64,000 bases of DNA from Mactromeris polynyma. Lineage: Eukaryota > Mollusca > Bivalvia > Venerida > Mactridae. Shown one piece after another: positions 58,101-64,000 of the stretch; the first letter of the stretch is position 1; the number at the start of each line of letters is the position of its first letter. The notes beneath the pieces were generated by a model. That model did not search any database. It was not told the DNA's origin and saw only the letters and a list, made by a program, of their open reading frames with translations. The position numbers and the translations under genes are program-made. The stretch is taken from NCBI GenBank assembly GCA_032209605.1, contig JASFXZ010000045.1:248001-312000 (forward strand), written 5' to 3'.

Positions 58101-61100
58101 TTTCAAGCTACATGTATTTATATTACCAGTATAGTCTCCTACAGTGACAGTCGGGTTTAAATTCCTGAAGAACCAGAAAGAAAGGATAAAAAATCAACTA
58201 AATTTCTGATTCAACCCCAAGTAATCAATAGACTTGCAAAAATGAAGTCACTGATCACAATGTTGAAGCTCACACTGACCATTATTCGATTGTCACCGAT
58301 CTTCGGCCAGTCACGAGTAGATTATATTCCTGAACTGCTTATAGTTTTTCATTTAGCCTTAGAAACATAAGACACAAACACAAGGTCTGTACTCAAAAAG
58401 TCAAACAGTATCCTGTATTAATCTGAGTTCCAAGAGATGTTTCACTGTGGATAACCAGGTATTCTGTACTATATCATAGCTTCAAGTCATGTTCCACTCC
58501 GGTATTCTAATACCCTGTCTTGAACGATTCATCTGAACACCAGAAGATATTCTCCTCTATAACTGAATCAAACTTCACATGAAATTTAAATATTGAAATA
58601 TTTCAGTCAACTGTATGTGAGAAAATAATGCAGCAGTTAGGACAAACAGATGTTGACAGAAGACAGCGACAAGTTGCTATCATCAGTCAAGACTCATTCT
58701 ACAAAGCTTTAGATGACAAAGAAAAGGAACAGGCTGCCAAGGGCCAGTTCAACTTTGATCATCCAGGTAAATCTTTTGTTTGTTTGGTACTAGATCTATG
58801 TCAGTATGTGGTCCAGTTATTGATTTTTCTTGTTAGTTCCATTTTATTTTACACATATTGCATATCATTTAACTAGGTAAGGTATGCAACAATATTATTA
58901 GCTCACCGGGGTTCAAAGGTATTTTGGATAATCTAGCAACCTTGTCAGTCCATGATACACATCTTTATCCTTCAAAAACTTCTTCTTCAGAGCTGCATCT
59001 GTGAATGATGTATGTAAATTATAATGTTTGCTATGTATCAATATCGTTAGTTTTGTTTACAGTACATCTGTGTATGTTTTACCTACTTTACAGTCAGGAT
59101 GGAAGAGCATTCTGTTTGATGTACAAGTATGCACAATATTTACCTCCCTTGTTCTGAATACTCAGCCATATTGATAGGCAATTTTCACTTAAGTTTCAAG
59201 GGAATCAGATATATGGAAATAACTTATTCAGTGTGCTTATGTGGACAGATGGCTCAAAAACGGTGAAGAAAAAAGTGGTTGTGACATGCAAATTCTCTTG
59301 GTATTTTCTCAGTTATCACATATTTGGGAATTACTTCTATAAGTGCTTAATATCAGCTTTGCCTATTATGGCTGATGATTAAGAACAATGGAGGGAACTA
59401 TTGTAGATGTGGTAACTATCTATATTTCTGTATGACATACATACTTAACACATTTTACTTCATTAATTCACTAATTTCAGATGCCTTTGATGCAGATCTT
59501 ATGCTTGAAACAATGAGAAAAGTTGTTGCAGGAAAGACTGTAGATGTCTCATCATATGACTATGTCAATAACTCCAGGTACATGTTACTTCTATCTTAGC
59601 TTGTAGCTGATGAATAGAGGTTATATCAAGGGTTCAATGCAAGACTATCTTAACTCCTATGTATTTATGTAGAAGTTGCAGTAGTCTTGCACTGAACCCT
59701 CAATATCTTGTTTATAAATAGTTATTGACCTTCTTACCGAATTAAGTTTGCTTGAACATGAATGATAATGCAGCTTATGGAATTCATAAGAAGATGACAG
59801 GTGGTCAGTAATTGTTTTCTACAAACTATTACTAGTTATGTTATAGTGCACTCTTTGTTTCTACCATTTTTATGTGCCAATAAGCTTTGTTGAAAAATTG
59901 ATATCAAAAAACAAAGCAAGCGGAATTTCCGGCAAATGCCATCTGTGTCGTTCATCTGGTGACATGTTTTCATTTCCTCTGACTAATTCAAAATTGTTAG
60001 ATTGCAGTGTATGTAGCAATTTCAGGGCTCTATAATTTTGTTTCTAAGATACTTGTGCCAGACTAATGGAAATGTAAAATTTGACTTGTCCTACATAGGA
60101 AGGTAGTTGTCCGAGAATATCGGTCAATTTAGTAACAAATAAACATACACAATGATAGCTCCACAATTTAAAATTAATAATCACATGTGTGTGTTTGTGG
60201 GATTCTAAGGTTTGATTTACATCTGAACAATTGCCGATGTTGGTTAGCTTTAAAAACAGACTTTTCCAGGACTAACTTCAACTCAACTGTTGGTAGCCCG
60301 ATTTAGAATTAGACTAGTCCGATACATCGGAATAGTGGATTTGTAGAGCTCTGACTTGTCTGAGCATCCCAAGTATGCTGGATATTGATTGAAGTATGTA
60401 GGAAAGTAGTGTAATGTAACGGAAAGAAAATGGGGAATGCTACGGAAATACATGGACATAGAAAACATCTGTTATTCGTATTGCTTCAGACAGTAAAATA
60501 AAATGTGTTACACAGATATATTCCTGTTAACCAGTGAACAACATGAAATAAATGTGTATACTTACATGCATACATAAATAATGAATAATCAACATTTACG
60601 ATTTCAGAAAGAGTATCAACCTAACTGTGTACCCAGCTGATGTTGTCCTGTTTGAGGGGATTTTGGTATTTTACTGGCCAGAATTGTGCAACATGTTTCA
60701 CATGAAACTTTTTGTAGACACAGACCCGGATACTCGTTTATGTAGAAGAGGCAAGTATATACTGTTTTACAAAATGTCTCAACTTACTTTATAATTTCCA
60801 CCAAGTACAAAAAGAAATGCAATTTTTACGTTAAAATAATATTTTTCATGTCATTTAAGAGGCAGGGTTTTCACTAGATGATGAATCTAGGGTCATTTTT
60901 ATAATTTTATAGCGAAATTACCTACGAAAATTGAACCTAGAGCTAGCTAGAATCCCTAGGGTCAAAATGTGGCTTTGTGGAAATACCAGGAGTCATACTG
61001 TCAACTCCAGGGTCAAATGGAACCCCTGAGAGAATATTGTTAACTGATTGAATGGCTTTATATTGATACTAATGCTGATGTTATGCTTGTGGTACTTGCT

Positions 61101-63790
61101 GACAGATGCCTTCATACAGATGTATTCAACAACACTGCATTCTCACTTTTCTTACCTATTGCGCAAAACCACTAACACACGAGTCCGATACAGGTAGTTT
61201 CTATCCTGACCTATGTGACTATTTTGTTCTAACACATGAAGAACTTGTATCTGACTCGTGTCTTGCAGTTCCGGAAAAAAAAATATTTTAAAGTATGTCT
61301 GTATGACGGCAGCAACGTGCCATTTTCTAAAAAAATATTACTTGGCTTATTTTGTCTTTGTTACTTTATCTTTTTCTTTATTTATATGCAGATAAACTAG
61401 CTTTCCTTTTACCCGCATTATATTATACTGATTTCTTAGGATTGCGCCACTTTGAGTTGATGGCCAAATTTGATAAATAAGTATTTTGATAAAATTATGC
61501 AATTTTATTATAAAATTGGCTATTTTGAGACAATTGAAGCCAGATTTTAGTTTGAATAGCCACTGGTTATTTGACTATATACTAGGGCTAAGTGCATGTA
61601 GTGTAGATACCCTGCTAACTTAAGGTTGGATGTTGATGTATGTAATAGTTAAACACTTGCCTTGGCTTTTCAGTTTTACGAGATACAAAAGAAAGAGGAC
61701 GAGATTTGGATCTGATTTTGAACCAGTATACAAACCTTGTAAAACCTGCATTTGAGGAATTTTGTCTTCCAGTAAGTAAATCATCATGAATGGCATAGCC
61801 AGCAACTAAGTCATGTATTATCATCAAATATTTGCTGTTGTGTATTAGTTTGTTTTATTAAATAACAAGGCGCTAAACTATGAAGCATAGGAGCTAGTAT
61901 ACTTGATTTCAAATAAATTTGCTGTGCATGGAAAAGCAGGAGTTGTTTTTATGCTTAAAATCCCCTAATCACACTTATAAAATGATAATATACTGAGAAT
62001 TTATATACTTCTCTGCACCTACTCGTAAAATTATGAAAACATTGAAGATTGACAATATTTACTTAGAAAAATTAAGATCCTCTGAAAGGTTCATTATTTA
62101 ATTTTATTCTGTAATAATACTCATTTTAGACCAAGAAATATGCTGATGTAATTATACCACGAGGAGCTGACAATACAGGTAAATATAACACGATCTTATG
62201 TAAGTCTGTGGACAATACAGGTAAATATAACACGATCTTATGTAAGTCTGTGGACAATACAGGTAAATATAACACGATCTTATGTAAGTCTGTGGACAAT
62301 ACAGGTAAATATAACACGATCTTATGTAAGTCTGTGGACAATACAGGTAAATATAACACGATCTTATGTAAGTCTGTGGACAATACAGGTAAATATAACA
62401 CAATCTAATGTAAGTCTGTGGACAATACAGGTAAATATAACACGATCTTATGTAAGTCTGTGGACAATACAGGTAAATATAACATGATCTTATGTAAGTC
62501 TGTGGACAATACAGGTAAATATAACACGATCTTATGTAAGTCTGTGGACAATACAGGTAAATATAACACGATCTTATGTAAGTCTGTGGACAATACATGT
62601 AAATATTACACAATTTATTTAAATCTTTAACTGTTTGTCTGTAGTAGATCGAAAAGTGGGATGAACATGATTACACAAATGTAATAATACATACAGCAAT
62701 CTGGCCCCGATCTCCCAAAGGATCTCAAATAGAAATCTCAGATCAATTTTGAGATTTTGCTCAAATCAGAGCCTGAGTTTGAGACAGATCTCATTTTGGA
62801 TCTCTTGAAAACTTTCTGAGAAAAAGCTCATCTCCTTTTACGTTTTGTAATACTGATTTTGAGTCCAGTCTCAGAAGAGAAACGTCAAAACCATTTGAGA
62901 CAATTTTTAGCCGAGATTGAGCTCAGATTGAGATGCTTCGGGGGATCGGGACCAGGACAGTTAAACTATGAAATAAGGAAGTTTTCCATCACCTGAACTG
63001 AACTAAGGCACTTGTCATTTAAGGACAAAAATGATAATTTATTGTATATCAACATTTTGATAATGTAAAATAAAGTAAAAATTCCAGTTATTCTTGTAAC
63101 CCTGAAAATATGTGACATACACTGAGCATCAGTCCCACTACTCTTCATATTGGACAACATATGGTTTTGTTTTCACATAGGTATTGTAATTGTGGTATTG
63201 TTAAGTTTGACTCCAAACATAATTGATGAGCAGATTGAATCAAAGTGGGTATTACAATTCCCAATCGCAAAAATAGTCAGAAGTGTTCTCATTGTCTTAA
63301 TATATACATGTACTCTTAATGCACTACATAGGTATGACTTGTGTGCAGTACACTAATGTCAGATTACAATCGTAGTATAACACATTTAAATTAAATTCCA
63401 TTAATCATTTTATCAAGGATTCATGTTCTATTTTGCTTTTAAATGATAAATCCAAAGCAAGCATTGAAAATACATATCAAATATTAAACGACAGTACTTT
63501 GTCAGCACTTTATATGTAAAGCATTCAAACTAGTACATGGGGCTTAATAGCATAAAGATCACGACACTAACAACATTAAGTCAAGATCTTTAACATGGAT
63601 TGTTGCCGACCTGAAACTCTAGCGATGATTATTCGATATAGCTTGATAATTGTTTCACCACTATGTAATATGTCTTATTTCAGTTGCCATAGATCTAATT
63701 GTTCAACATATCCAGGAACTTCTTCGTCCGACTCCTAGAGAGACTCGTCGCAGGCATAATTCAGATTCTTTCGCTGGACGACCGCATTAA
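55199..63790 (+). CDS. UCK2: Uridine-cytidine kinase, complete 7-exon gene
   Basis: Phosphorylates uridine and cytidine to UMP and CMP in the cytosolic pyrimidine salvage pathway. Exons: 55199-55300, 58607-58766, 59481-59577, 60608-60750, 61674-61771, 62130-62178, 63684-63790; 756 nt, 251 residues, close to the roughly 260 of animal UCK2. Phases all join. P-loop GGTASGK is at 28-34 and ends exactly at exon 1. ISQDSFY (Asp 63) is the catalytic region, FNFDHP|DAFD follows, then [49 protein letters not shown] and [16 protein letters not shown]. Intron 4 begins GC (agaag|gcaagt), a GC-AG intron; the others are GT-AG. The donor of exon 6 lies inside a 42-bp tandem array. UCK1 versus UCK2 is judged from overall likeness only. 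Confidence 0.95.
55709..56782. mobile_element. Non-autonomous element with repeated subterminal motif, kinase intron 1
   Basis: Ends cgggacaactcgacccctga and the complement of tcagggatcgaattgtcccg are inverted. Inside each end, the motif tcgacccctaagtcaactcg and relatives recur several times, pointing inward. Flanks accgtttgcac (55698) and accgttcgcac (56783) could be an 11-bp target duplication with one mismatch. The AT-rich interior has no coding signal. Confidence 0.75.
56783..58606. other. Rest of kinase intron 1
   Basis: A weak tRNA-like segment near 57545-57650 (agtctaggggtaggatgcct); otherwise nothing recognised. Confidence 0.45.
59129..59419. mobile_element. TA-flanked MITE, copy 2 (kinase intron 2)
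   Basis: Diverged copy of 39166-39495: shares atttacctcccttgttctga, ataacttattca, aaaaagtggttgt and the end gtagatgtggtaac. The left end is decayed. It stops 62 bp before exon 3. Confidence 0.8.
59578..61673. other. Kinase introns 3 and 4 (around exon 4)
   Basis: Apart from exon 4 at 60608-60750 no repeat family or extra exon was recognised. Confidence 0.45.
62169..62605. repeat. 42-bp tandem array containing the exon 6 splice donor
   Basis: Unit of 42 bp: gtaaatataacacgatctta + tgtaagtctg + tggacaatacag. The last ten bases equal the end of exon 6 (gacaatacag), so the array grew from the exon-intron boundary. Intact cag|gtaaat donors occur at 62179, 62221, 62263, 62305, 62347, 62389, 62431, 62473, 62515 and 62557; an eleventh at 62599 is mutated (cat|gtaaat). 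Units are almost identical, which points to recent expansion. Confidence 0.95.
62701..62955. mobile_element. MITE in kinase intron 6
   Basis: 255 bp with inverted ends ctggccccgatctcccaaag and the complement of cttcgggggatcgggaccag. The interior is full of gatctcaaat/tgagat motifs in both directions, giving strong self-pairing. No certain target duplication. Confidence 0.8.
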
Positions 63791-64000
63791 CAGTTGCTTG
63801 TAACCAATGGGAAGAGAACAAATTCTGATCTTGTTATGACATCTATTTATAGCCCTAGGCTTCAATATTCCTGGTTTTGTGCAATTATCATCAGGTCGAG
63901 TTATACTTCATGAGTGCGTTAGATTAGATTATGATTTCAACCTTTGTGTGAATGTACATCATATTTTTTATCATGAAAGACATTGTATTTTTTGTTTCAT
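63791..64000. other. 3' flank of the kinase gene
   Basis: Start of the 3' untranslated region; no polyadenylation signal is reached before the window ends. Confidence 0.4.

Noticed and set aside
62126..62630. Open frames of 153 and 91 codons, minus strand, and shorter ones on plus
   Set aside because: Created by the 42-bp array in kinase intron 6. Only the plus-strand frame continuous with exon 6 is of interest, and that is treated as a splicing question.

Overview
The window is animal nuclear DNA: AT-rich, with intron-split genes using GT-AG sites, tRNA-derived SINEs, a mariner, many MITEs and long minisatellites. The gene content (C-type lectin, secreted cysteine-rich cationic peptides, an NRF-6-like acyltransferase, a divergent peptide-receptor-like GPCR) and the repeat style suggest a lophotrochozoan, most likely a bivalve mollusc. 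That assignment is inference; no species is claimed.

Layout. 0-5.3 kb: the last two exons of a C-type lectin gene, set among 26-bp, 16-bp and 27-bp minisatellites. 6.9-19.6 kb: two tandem copies of a block. Each block holds a divergent pair of small secreted six-cysteine peptide genes, a SINE and a 52-57-bp minisatellite. Three peptide genes look intact (6969-7220 minus, 10439-10654 plus, 15633-15854 plus) and one is dead (about 12407-12652 minus). 20.45-37.58 kb: a complete 16-exon gene for a 734-residue NRF-6-like membrane acyltransferase, whose introns hold a 21-bp minisatellite, a deleted mariner, SINEs, a 145-bp-unit repeat and a hAT-like MITE. 41.8-43.0 kb: a single-exon rhodopsin-like GPCR. 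45.6-49.4 kb (minus): a SAM-dependent methyltransferase with two alternative, phase-compatible terminal exons. 49.6-55 kb: gene-free, with hairpin repeats and a Mutator-like element flanked by a perfect 9-bp duplication. 55.2-63.8 kb: a complete 7-exon uridine-cytidine kinase gene whose exon 6 splice donor has been amplified into a 42-bp tandem array.

The genes do not form a pathway. The lectin and peptide genes are plausible innate-immunity loci; the others are metabolic or signalling genes. The strongest signals are (1) the two plus-strand peptide paralogues, which differ at 22 coding positions, all of them amino-acid-changing, while flanking DNA is about 97% identical; (2) the array of ten intact splice donors in the kinase gene, five of whose extra sites would add 14-residue in-frame blocks; and (3) the duplicated last exon of the methyltransferase. 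All exon models were made by eye from splice signals, phase and family resemblance, without RNA evidence.
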